Source: Bradyrhizobium sp. CCBAU 51765 (GTDB lineage: Bacteria; Pseudomonadota; Alphaproteobacteria; Rhizobiales; Xanthobacteraceae). Taken from it: DNA of 64,000 bases. The stretch covers positions 5,135,001-5,199,000 of the forward strand of contig NZ_CP030038.1 in the NCBI RefSeq assembly GCF_015291725.1, given 5' to 3'. Below are positions 16,670 to 26,000 of the stretch, in pieces. Each line of letters begins with the position of its first letter. The first letter of the stretch is position 1. Made by a program: the position numbers and the translations under genes. The notes under the pieces were generated by a model. That model saw only the letters and a list, made by a program, of their open reading frames with translations, ran no database searches and was not told where the DNA came from.

Positions 16670-18661
16670 ATGGATTGGCGCAGGATGGCAGCCCCCTCCC
16701 GCAGCACCACCACGACATTGGTCGGCACTTCTTCTGGACGGCACATGTCTGAGCCCGACTTGACAGCAAGCGGGGGCTCCGCCCCACAATTGCGGCGGAT
16801 GCCCGCAGATGCCACGACGTCGCCGCACTGGCAGGGATTGCTGAATGCGGAGAACGAAGCGACATTTGTTGCGGCCTGGCTGGCGCTGCAATGCAGCCGT
16901 ATTGCCGGCGTGTCAGCGGGCCTGTTGCTCATGCGCCGGGTTGATTCAGCTGCGCCGTTACTATCGGTAACGTGGCCACCTCGGGATATCGACGCCAGCG
17001 ATCTCATGCGCCTGGCCGAGACCGCCTACGCAGAGCGCCGCCTGGTCGTTGCTCCCGGTCGCGTCGGTCCTGATTCACGGCCCGCGCAACCTGTGGTCCT
17101 GATAGTTGCTCTGCCGCTGGGCACTACGAACGAGCCGATTGCGGCTGTGGCCATCGCATTGACGACGACGGCCGCCAGGCCCCTGGTCACTCCGGCCATC
17201 GTCGCTGAGCAATTGCGCTGGGGCGCGGGCTGGCTCGAGTCATTGCCCTGGGCCAGGCGCACCAAGGATCTCTCCTCTGACGTAACGCGAGCCGCATCGT
17301 GCCTCGACCTCCTCGCCACGGTGAACGCGCAGCCGCGGCTGAGCGGCATGGCAATCGCGGTCGTCAATGAGCTGGCAACCCGCCTGCGGTGCGAGCGCGC
17401 GTCGCTGGGTATCGTCGGCCGAATTGGCACAATCAGCCTGCGCGCAGTTTCGTTCTCGGCCAGCTTCAAACGCGAGAGCCGCCTCGTCAATGCGATCGAG
17501 AGCGCAATGGAAGAAGCGATCGAGCAGCGTGGATGCGTCGCTTATCCACCATTGCCGAGGATGGGGCGCGTCGTGGCCGTCGCCCATCGGGCGTTGGCGG
17601 AGGAAGCAAAGGCGCCCGGCTCGTCGACGATGTCAGCCATACTGGTCGGGCCCCATGGAGAACCGACCGGCGCTCTCACCTTGGAACGTCACCGCGCCGA
17701 TCCCTTTACGGACGACGCGCTGAAGTTGGTGGAAGGGATCGCGGCGCTGCTGGGACCTCAGATCGGATTGCAGCTGCGTGCGAACCGGCTCCTGGGCGGG
17801 CGTGCGGTTGACGGTATTGGCGACGGATGCGCGGCATTGTTCGGCCCACGGCGGCCGACCCTCAAGCTCTGCATCGGCAGTGTCATGGTGCTTGCGCTGA
17901 CCTTAGTCTTTGCGAAGGGCGAACACCGCGTCACCGCGAAATCGGTGCTTGAGGCCGAAGTGCAGCGCGCAGCTGTGGCTCCGTTCGACGGATTCGTTCG
18001 AGCGGCCCCGGCTCGGGCTGGCGACACGGTGCGGCAGGGCGATCTTCTCGCCCTGCTCGACGACCGGGACCTCGTTCTCGATCGGTTGAAGTGGCGAGCC
18101 GAACTCGACAAGCTACTTCAGCGCGATCGCGAGGCGCTCGCCAAGCACAATCGCAATGGCCTCGTGGTACTGGAACCGCAGATCCGGCAGGCGGAGGCCC
18201 AGTTGGCTCTTGCGGAGGACAAGCTCGCGCGCACCCGGATACTCGCTCCGTTCGACGGTGTCGTCGTCTCCGGCGACCTGAGCCAGATGCTCGGCTCTCC
18301 CGTGGAGAAGGGAAAGACGCTGTTCGAAGTGGCGCCACTCAATTCCTATCGCTTGATCATTCAAGTCGACGAACGTGACGTTCGCTTCGTGGCGGTCGGA
18401 CAAAGCGGAACCGTCGCATTCGCAGGCAGGCCCGGCGAACCGGCGCCGATGACCCTGACCAAGATCACGCCGGTTACGCTCGCCGAGGAAGGACGCAATG
18501 CTTTTCGAATTGAGGCCCGCCTCTCGGAACCAGGCCCTGCATTGCGCCCCGGAATGGAAGGCGTTGCAAAGATCAACTCCGGACGACGCTCGCTTGCGTG
18601 GATCTGGATGCATCCTGTCATCGATTGGCTGCGCCTTGCCGCGTGGAAGTACCTGCCGTGA
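16670..18661 (+). CDS. GAF-domain / membrane-anchored HlyD-type adaptor
   Basis: 663 residues from ATG at 16670; ATG at 16745 has a better upstream GGACGG and is an alternative. Order: cytoplasmic N-terminal region, a GAF-like sensory domain (about 205-370, with RCERASLGIVGR and TGALTLERH), one transmembrane helix (LCIGSVMVLALTLVFA, about 400), then a HlyD adaptor with two lipoyl halves (APFDGFVRAAPARAGDTVRQ and RILAPFDGVVVSGDLSQMLG) around a hairpin, and a beta-barrel. A cytoplasmic GAF joined to a periplasmic adaptor could couple export to a signal. The stop lies 10 bases before the M50-HlyD gene. Confidence 0.82.
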   Translation: MDWRRMAAPSRSTTTTLVGTSSGRHMSEPDLTASGGSAPQLRRMPADATTSPHWQGLLNAENEATFVAAWLALQCSRIAGVSAGLLLMRRVDSAAPLLSVTWPPRDIDASDLMRLAETAYAERRLVVAPGRVGPDSRPAQPVVLIVALPLGTTNEPIAAVAIALTTTAARPLVTPAIVAEQLRWGAGWLESLPWARRTKDLSSDVTRAASCLDLLATVNAQPRLSGMAIAVVNELATRLRCERASLGIVGRIGTISLRAVSFSASFKRESRLVNAIESAMEEAIEQRGCVAYPPLPRMGRVVAVAHRALAEEAKAPGSSTMSAILVGPHGEPTGALTLERHRADPFTDDALKLVEGIAALLGPQIGLQLRANRLLGGRAVDGIGDGCAALFGPRRPTLKLCIGSVMVLALTLVFAKGEHRVTAKSVLEAEVQRAAVAPFDGFVRAAPARAGDTVRQGDLLALLDDRDLVLDRLKWRAELDKLLQRDREALAKHNRNGLVVLEPQIRQAEAQLALAEDKLARTRILAPFDGVVVSGDLSQMLGSPVEKGKTLFEVAPLNSYRLIIQVDERDVRFVAVGQSGTVAFAGRPGEPAPMTLTKITPVTLAEEGRNAFRIEARLSEPGPALRPGMEGVAKINSGRRSLAWIWMHPVIDWLRLAAWKYLP

Positions 18662-18671
18662 GAGGGGCAAC

Positions 18672-20825
18672 ATGACCGCAGCCCCGTTTCTAAGCTCATC
18701 CTGGTATCGCGTCGCGCAACGCAGGCCGAAGCTTCGCGACCACACCTCGGTCTACCGACATCGGTATCGGGGTTGCACTTGGTATGTCGTGCAGGATCAC
18801 GCGACCGGCCGCATGCACCGCTTGTCGCGCGCCGGCTACATGATCGTGGCCGCGATGGACGGCGCGCGAACGGTTGACCAGATCTGGCACGAGGCCGGAA
18901 CCACTCTCGCGGAGGACACCCCGAGCCAGAGCGATGTCATCCAGTTGTTGGCCGAACTCAGCGCTTACGACCTGCTACAAACCGAAGTGACTCCGGATCC
19001 AAGCGCGCTGGTCGCACGTGCTTCGAAAGCCAAACGATCCAGGTGGCTCGGCAACGTGCTCTACCCGCTGGCCCTGCGGATTCCGCTCTGGCATCCGGTC
19101 AGGTTTTTCGAGCGTACCCGGCCACTTGCAGAATGGTTATTCGGCTTGCCGGGTGCCGTGCTGTGGCTGCTGGTGGTGTTGCCGGCGCCTCTATTTGCGG
19201 CCCAACACTGGCAGGAACTAACGGCCGACGCCTCCGACCGAATCCTGGCCACCGATAACCTTCTTTTGCTCGCGCTGGTGTATCTCCTGCTCAAGGCCTT
19301 GCATGAATTTGGGCACGGATTTGCGGTCACTGCGTTCGGGGGAACGGTACCCGAATTCGGAGTAATGATCCTGGTGTTCGCCCCGCTGCCCTATGTTGAC
19401 GCCTCTGCGGCATCGGCATTCCGCAGCAAGTGGAGGCGCGCTCTTGTCGGCGCGGCCGGAATGATCGTCGAAGTGTTCTTCGCTGCGCTCGCGCTTTACG
19501 TATGGCTCACCGTGGAGGCTGGACTTGTCCGTGCGCTCGCATTCGACGCACTGGCCGTTGCCGGCGTCTCGACCCTGCTCTACAATGGTAATCCACTCCT
19601 GCGTTATGATGGCTACTACATTCTCGCGGACCTGCTGGAGATCCCGAACCTGGCGCAGCGCGCTACCCGGTATTGGGGCTACCTAGTCAATCGTCACGCG
19701 TTTCGCGCCGATGAACCGGGGGAATTCGTGGCCACGACCGGCGAACGAACTTGGCTCCTTCTCTACGCACCGGTCGCTTTCCTCTACCGACAGGTCGTGA
19801 TGCTCGCGATCGCCGTGTTCGTTGCCTCGCAGTATCTCGCCCTCGGCGTCTCGATCGCAGTCTGGAGTCTGCTGACAGGTGTTGCGCTGCCGATCGGCAA
19901 GGCACTGTGGTTCGTGCTCGCGAGCCCGAGGCTTCATCGCAATCGCGCCCGCGCAGTAACAGCGACCTTCGGCATGATCCTGGCCGCCGCGGTGATGGTT
20001 TTCCTGGTTCCGGCCCCTTCTTACAGCACGACGGAAGGCGTCGTCTGGTTGCCGGAGAACGCTATCGTGCGCGCGAGAACCGATGGCTTCGCGCGCGCAC
20101 TTCTGGTCCGTCCGGGCGTGCACGTCACAGCCGGGGAAGCGCTCGTCGAAAGCGAAGAATCGACACTCAAGGCCCAGCTTGCAATTCTTCGCGCACGGGT
20201 CGCCGAGCTCGAGACGAGGCTTGCCATCGAGCGCTTTACCGACCGGGCGAGCGCAGAGATCACCACGACGGAATTGGGACAAGCACGCGCCGAGCTCGCG
20301 ACCGCAACCGATCGCGCCGCACGCCTCATCGTGCAGAGCCGCAGCGAGGGCACCTTCTCCGTTATGGAACCACAAGATCTGCCAGGACGCTTCCTGCGCG
20401 AAGGGCAACAAATCGGCTACGTACTTGCTCCCGGTTCACGAGTCGTGCGCGCAACAATCCGTCAGGACGACATCGACCTCGTTCGCCATCGGCTGCAGAG
20501 CGCCGAAGTCAAACTGGCAGAGCGCCCTGATGAGACGCTGCCAGTAGAGTCTATTCGCGAAATACCGTCAGGCCGTGACGTTCTCCCCAGCAGGGCTTTG
20601 GGGGGCTCCGGCGGCGGCGCCTTCACTGTCGACCCCAGCGATCCCGAGGGGCTGAAGACGCTGCAGCGCGTCTTTCAAATTGATCTGCTACTGCCCGAGA
20701 ATGCACCGGCAGCCACCGCGTTCGGCGGTCGCGCCTACGTCCGCTTCAACTTCAATTGGGAGCCGCCGGGTCAGCAGATCTGGCGTCGTCTCCGACAATT
20801 GCTGCTGTCTCAGTTGCAGGTCTGA
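18672..20825 (+). CDS. PqqD-like / M50 zinc protease / HlyD fusion protein
   Basis: 717 residues from ATG at 18672, preceded by GAGAGGGGCAAC; the frame is open further upstream, but that only shadows the previous gene. Residues about 25-110 resemble a PqqD-like peptide-binding domain (RHRYRGCTWYVVQD, AMDGARTVDQIW, LLAELSAYDLLQ). Residues about 180-430 are a polytopic M50 (site-2) protease with zinc motif H211-E-F-G-H215 and the second motif NPLLRYDGYYILADLL. Residues about 455-717 are a HlyD-type lipoyl/hairpin/barrel section (ARTDGFARALLVRPGVHV). The architecture suggests recognition, cleavage and escort of an exported substrate; substrate identity is inference. It is 9 bases from the SecA-like gene. 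Confidence 0.85.
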   Translation: MTAAPFLSSSWYRVAQRRPKLRDHTSVYRHRYRGCTWYVVQDHATGRMHRLSRAGYMIVAAMDGARTVDQIWHEAGTTLAEDTPSQSDVIQLLAELSAYDLLQTEVTPDPSALVARASKAKRSRWLGNVLYPLALRIPLWHPVRFFERTRPLAEWLFGLPGAVLWLLVVLPAPLFAAQHWQELTADASDRILATDNLLLLALVYLLLKALHEFGHGFAVTAFGGTVPEFGVMILVFAPLPYVDASAASAFRSKWRRALVGAAGMIVEVFFAALALYVWLTVEAGLVRALAFDALAVAGVSTLLYNGNPLLRYDGYYILADLLEIPNLAQRATRYWGYLVNRHAFRADEPGEFVATTGERTWLLLYAPVAFLYRQVVMLAIAVFVASQYLALGVSIAVWSLLTGVALPIGKALWFVLASPRLHRNRARAVTATFGMILAAAVMVFLVPAPSYSTTEGVVWLPENAIVRARTDGFARALLVRPGVHVTAGEALVESEESTLKAQLAILRARVAELETRLAIERFTDRASAEITTTELGQARAELATATDRAARLIVQSRSEGTFSVMEPQDLPGRFLREGQQIGYVLAPGSRVVRATIRQDDIDLVRHRLQSAEVKLAERPDETLPVESIREIPSGRDVLPSRALGGSGGGAFTVDPSDPEGLKTLQRVFQIDLLLPENAPAATAFGGRAYVRFNFNWEPPGQQIWRRLRQLLLSQLQV

Positions 20826-20834
20826 GAGCTCAGT

Positions 20835-22853
20835 ATGCTCAAGCGCAAACGACACTTTGTCGGTTCGGCCCCGGTGGCGGTGGACGCACCCTACGCGGAG
20901 CAGGCGGCTCGCCGAGAGATTGGGCTCGATGCTGCCCTGCTCGACGCTTGGGGTCGGGTCTTGCCCTTCCTGCAGCCGGCCCTCGCGCGCGACCGCCTCG
21001 GCCGCTTTGTCCGGCTGGTCGGTGATCTGGAACCGCAGTTCGCCGTCCTGACGAACCGGCGTTTGCGCGAAATCACGGAGGAGCTGCGCGCATCATTGCT
21101 GTCAGCTCCCCTCTACTCGCACCAAATGGCGCGTTCGTTCGCGCTTGCGCGCGAGGCGGCGCGACGTCACGTCGGGAAGCGTCTCTTCCCGGTACAATTG
21201 CTCGGCGGCGCCGCCATGATGGGAGGCGCGGTCGCCGAAATGGAAACCGGTGAAGGCAAGACCTTGACGGCGTTGCTGCCGGCGATCACCGCCGCACTCA
21301 TGGGACGTCCGGTTCATATCATTACGGTCAACGACTATCTCGCGCGCCGCGACGCCGAACAGCTCGCACCTGTCTACAGCGCGCTTGATCTCACCGTCGG
21401 GCTCGTCGAGCCCGGGCAGTCGCGGCAGGAGCGGCAAAGAGCCTACGCAAGCGACGTCACGTATTGTACCAACAAGGAGCTTGTGTTCGACTATCTCCGC
21501 GATCGGCTCGCGCTCGGCCCCCGCCGCGCCCGCTCTCGACTTTCTCTCGACGCGATATTCAACAGCCGACTTGCTGGTCACCATCAATCCCCGCTTCTGC
21601 GCGGCCTGCATTTTGCGATCGTAGATGAGGCTGACAGCGTCCTGATCGATGAGGCCCGCGTGCCATTGATCCTCTCCGGATCGCAAGAGGGGCCCGAGAA
21701 CACCGACGGCCTCTACGAGACCGCACTGGATCTCGCTCGACGTCTGGTGGCCGGCGACGACTTTCATGTGCGTGCAAACGAGAAGTCGGTGCGGCTAACC
21801 ACCCGCGGCGAGAGCCGGATCGCTCAGTTCACTTCAGGACGACCGGGCCTATGGGCAATCCGGCGCGCCCGTGAGGAACTCGTTCAACATGCACTTGCCG
21901 CCCTTCATCTCTACCGACGCGACGTTCAGTACATCGTCGCCGATGGCAAGGTTCAGATCGTCGACGAATATACCGGGCGCGTCATGCCGGACCGTTCGTG
22001 GGAAGGCGGCATTCACCAGCTCATCGAAGCCAAGGAACGTTGCACCATCACGGAGCGACGCACGACCCTTGCGCAGATTACATATCAGCGGTTCTTTCGG
22101 CGCTACATGCATCTTTGCGGCATGTCCGGCACGGCGATCGAGCCCACGGGAGAACTGTACGGCATTTATGGCCTCCGAGTTGCACGTATCCCAACGAACC
22201 GACCATTACGACGAACGAATGCCGGCGCACGCATGTTTCCGACGGCCGACCTCAAATGGGACGCCGTGGTCGATTCTGTTCACGACATCGTTCGCAAGGG
22301 CCGCGCCGTGCTCGTCGGGACCCGCTCGGTTGAAGCCTCTGAGCAAATTTCGCGGTTGCTCAGCCAATCCGGACTCGAATCCGAGGTTCTTAACGCGCGA
22401 CAGGACCACGCAGAGGCCGAGATCATTGCGGGCGCGGGTCAGCCGGGCCGAATTACCGTCGCTACCAACATGGCCGGCCGCGGCACCGACATACAGCTGC
22501 ATCCTGTGGTCCGGAGCCGAGGCGGCCTGCATGTCATCCTGACTGAATATCACGAGTCTCGCCGCATCGACCGCCAACTCTTTGGGCGCGCCGGCCGCCA
22601 GGGTGATCCCGGCAGCTACGAAACGATCGTCGCGCTCGATGATGAGCTCTTCAGACGATTTATGAACCCGAAGCTTCTTCGGTTGCTGGGCAAGAGATCG
22701 AAACGGGCGCAGCCGATTTCAGGAGCAATAGGACGCGCACTCCGCAGCTATGGCCAGCATGCGGCGGAGCGTCTGCACGGGCGAGCCAGACGGACTGCGC
22801 TCAGCGAAGATCTTCGCATCAACAGAATTCTCAGCTTCGCCGGGACTGAATGA
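20835..22853 (+). CDS. SecA-like preprotein translocase ATPase, short paralogue
   Basis: 672 residues, well below the 850-950 usual for housekeeping SecA. Motor motifs are intact: METGEGKT Walker A (about 136-143), VDEADSVLIDEARVPLILSG Walker B/DEAD region, VATNMAGRGTDIQL, and QLFGRAGRQGDPGS (about 583-596). The preprotein-binding region is present (DEYTGRVMPDRSWEGGIHQ). The C-terminal zinc-binding SecB tail is absent and the helical wing is short, so it is an accessory SecA specialised for few substrates. It follows the M50-HlyD gene by 9 bases and precedes the giant LEPR protein, its likely cargo by position. Confidence 0.9.
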   Translation: MLKRKRHFVGSAPVAVDAPYAEQAARREIGLDAALLDAWGRVLPFLQPALARDRLGRFVRLVGDLEPQFAVLTNRRLREITEELRASLLSAPLYSHQMARSFALAREAARRHVGKRLFPVQLLGGAAMMGGAVAEMETGEGKTLTALLPAITAALMGRPVHIITVNDYLARRDAEQLAPVYSALDLTVGLVEPGQSRQERQRAYASDVTYCTNKELVFDYLRDRLALGPRRARSRLSLDAIFNSRLAGHHQSPLLRGLHFAIVDEADSVLIDEARVPLILSGSQEGPENTDGLYETALDLARRLVAGDDFHVRANEKSVRLTTRGESRIAQFTSGRPGLWAIRRAREELVQHALAALHLYRRDVQYIVADGKVQIVDEYTGRVMPDRSWEGGIHQLIEAKERCTITERRTTLAQITYQRFFRRYMHLCGMSGTAIEPTGELYGIYGLRVARIPTNRPLRRTNAGARMFPTADLKWDAVVDSVHDIVRKGRAVLVGTRSVEASEQISRLLSQSGLESEVLNARQDHAEAEIIAGAGQPGRITVATNMAGRGTDIQLHPVVRSRGGLHVILTEYHESRRIDRQLFGRAGRQGDPGSYETIVALDDELFRRFMNPKLLRLLGKRSKRAQPISGAIGRALRSYGQHAAERLHGRARRTALSEDLRINRILSFAGTE

Positions 22854-22861
22854 CGGCTCGC

Positions 22862-22985
22862 CTTGCTGAACCCAATTATTATATTCTTTCCAGAAACTAT
22901 TATAAACCAGTAGCGAGAGCAGCGCATTGTGGTATTAATAAAATGCACATTAAATAAATTATTATGCACTAGCGATTTCGGTTCC
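22862..22985. promoter_or_regulatory. AT-rich island before the giant-protein gene
   Basis: About 120 AT-rich bases (AATTATTATATTC, GGTATTAATAAAATG, ATTAAATAAATTATTATG) lie between secA-like and the LEPR protein gene. This suggests the giant protein has its own promoter and could be expressed apart from the export genes. Confidence 0.4.
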
Positions 22986-23002
22986 GGCATTCGGAGACAT
23001 CG

Positions 23003-26000
23003 ATGTCACGTTCCTGGGGCTTGTTCGGCCATTTCTCGCGACGGATCCTTCACGACAGCGCGACGAGCGATCGCAAGACGATCGTCGATCGTAAGGGCGA
23101 TGCTGGCCATTCGCCGCTGATCCTCGAGGTGCTCGAGCCACGCATGCTGCTTGCCGCGGATCCCCTCGGCACCACCGCAGGCTACGCCTTCAACGAGGTC
23201 TCGGGCACCACGACGGCAGATGCGTCCGGTCACGGCATCATCGGCACGCTCACGAACGGTCCGACCTTCACAGCCGGAAGATACGGCAATGCGGTCGCAC
23301 TCGACGGCGTGAACGACTACGTCGATCTCGGGAATCCGAGTGCGCTGCAATTGACTGGCAGCATGACCCTCAGTGCGTGGGTTTACGTCCGTTCCTTCCC
23401 CGCCGACGATGCGCCCGTTGTGTCCAAGCGCAACTGGGGTGAATCTGGATACCAGCTTGACATCACAGCGGATACCGGACCTCGCACGATCGGATTTAAA
23501 CTCACCAACAGCTCGGGCGGACAGATGTTCCGCTACGGCGCGACAGCGCTGCAGTCCGACACCTGGTATCACGTCGCCGGTGTCTATGACGCTGCGAGCC
23601 AAACCTTGAACGTCTATCTCAATGGTGTCCTCGACAACGGACAGTTGATGGGCACAGTCACGAGTTCGCAGCAGAATTCGACGGCCAACGTGAATATCGG
23701 TAGTCGACCGGGCCGTACAGGCTTCGCGTTTCCTGGTCTTATCGATGACGTGCGCATCGCCGATCATGCGCTCACCCCCGATCAGATCCAGACCGATATG
23801 GCAACTCCTCTTGCCGGAACGGCAGACACCATTGCCCCGACCGTGTCCCTCACGTCTCCGAGCTCGATCGTATCCGGCACCGTGAATCTTGCAGCGAGCG
23901 CTTCGGATAACATCGGCGTTGCCGGCGTCAAGTTCCTGCTGGACGGCAACACCCTGATCGGCACCGAGGATACCACTTCGCCGTACGGCGTCTCATGGAC
24001 CACGAGCGCGGCATCGAATGGCTTGCATACGCTGACCGCGCAGGCACGCGATGCTGCCAATAACATAACCAACTCGACGCCGGTCAACATCACCGTCGAC
24101 AATCAAGCGCCAACCGGTACGGTGACGATCAACGGCGGCGCAGCGGCGACCAACAGCACGTCGGTCACGCTGACGCTCACAGCGACCGATGCGGTGACGT
24201 CCGTCAAGCAGATGCGCTTCTCCAACAGCGGGAGCTCGTATTCGACGGCGGAAGCCTTCGCCCCGACCAAGTCCTGGACGTTATCGAGTGCAACAGGCAC
24301 CAAGACGGTCTATGTTCAGTTCATGGACGCCGCGGGCAACTGGTCTGCGGCGGTGACTGATACCATCGTGCTCGACACGACCGCACCAACGATTTCCGGG
24401 CGGACAGCAACGAATATTACCGGCAGTACCGCACAAGTCACGTGGACAACCGATGAAGCCGCCACTTCGCGGGTCGAGTATGGGCTGACGACCAGTTACG
24501 GGTCCTCGACAACACTTGATGCAACCCTGGTGACGGCACACAGCGTTGCGCTAACCGGCCTTGCTCCCAACACGACTTACAATTACCGCGTCCGTTCGAT
24601 CGACGCTGCCGGGAACGAAAGGATCAGCTCAAACGCTACATTCACGACGACCGCCACCCAGGATACCACGCCGCCATCGACTCCTACAGGCCTCACGGCG
24701 ACCGCGGCTTCGACAACGCAGATCAATCTGTCGTGGAACGCCTCGCCCGACAACGTTGCGGTCACCGGTTATCAGGTCTTCCGTAATGGTGCGCAGGTTG
24801 GCACCCCGACGACGACCACGTTCAGCGATACCGGCCTGTCGCCAGGCACATCCTACACTTATACCGTGCGGGCGAGGGACGCGGCGTCGAACCTCTCCGG
24901 ACAGTCCATACCGGCCAGTGCCACCACGCTGACGCCCGACACGACACTACCTACGGCCACGATCACAGGGCCGACGGGATCGGAGACCGTCTCAGGTACG
25001 ATAACGATCAGTGCCAATGCATCCGACAATGCCGGGGTGGCGGGCGTGACCTTCCTGGTGGACAATATCGCGGTCGGCGGGGGCGAAGACCTGACATCAC
25101 CCTACAGCGTCAGCTGGGACACGACGACGGTCGCGAATGGCGTCCACACGATCGCGGCACGCGCACGGGATACCTCCGGAAACACCGGCGATTCGCTGCC
25201 CGTCAGCATCACGGTGTCAAACACTCAAACACCGGGTCTGGTCGCTGCCTATTCCTTCGATGAGGGATCGGGAACGACTGCGGGCGACTCCTCAGGGCAG
25301 TCGAACCTGGCGACACTCAACAACGGCGTTGCCTGGATAGCCGGCAAGAATGGCCGCGCCGCGAGCTTTGACGGAGTCAACGACTTCATTTCCATTCCAA
25401 ACTCCGCCTCGACCAACATTTCCGGTAATGCCCTCACATTGTCGATGTGGATCAATCCCCAGTCGCTCGCGAGCGGCGATTCTGTCGTCATCGGCAAGTT
25501 CTGGAATACGACGATGTCGTCGCCCTACTACCAGTATGGACTCGAACTGCGCGGCGGCAATCAGACCGATTTCTATATTGGGACATCCAGTGGTGCGCGC
25601 GTCGCCACCGGAGGAACCACTTTGCCATTCAACCAGTGGTCCCACCTCGCCATCACCTTTGATGGTGCGCAAGTCATGACCTATGTCAACGGAACCCTCG
25701 TCAACACGCAGGCGCTGTCAGCAACGATCACGGCGCGCGGCAACCCCATGCGCATCGGAGCGGATGCGTCGACCGCCCAATTCTACAAGGGAGCGCTCGA
25801 TGATCTGCGCATCTACAACCGCGCACTGACCTCTGCGCAAGTGCAATCGGACATGACGACGCCCGTCGGCAACCCGACGGCCGGATCACCGCAGGTCCTG
25901 ATAGATTCCCCAATCAATGGGGCGCAAGTTAGCGGCATCGTCAATGTGACCGCAGATGCAACCGACGACACCGGCATCGCCAATGTGCAGTTCTATATCG

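Noticed and set aside
18498..18671. Upstream extension of the M50-HlyD gene
   Set aside because: It overlaps the end of the GAF-HlyD gene in another frame; the ATG at 18672 has a ribosome site and gives a conserved start.
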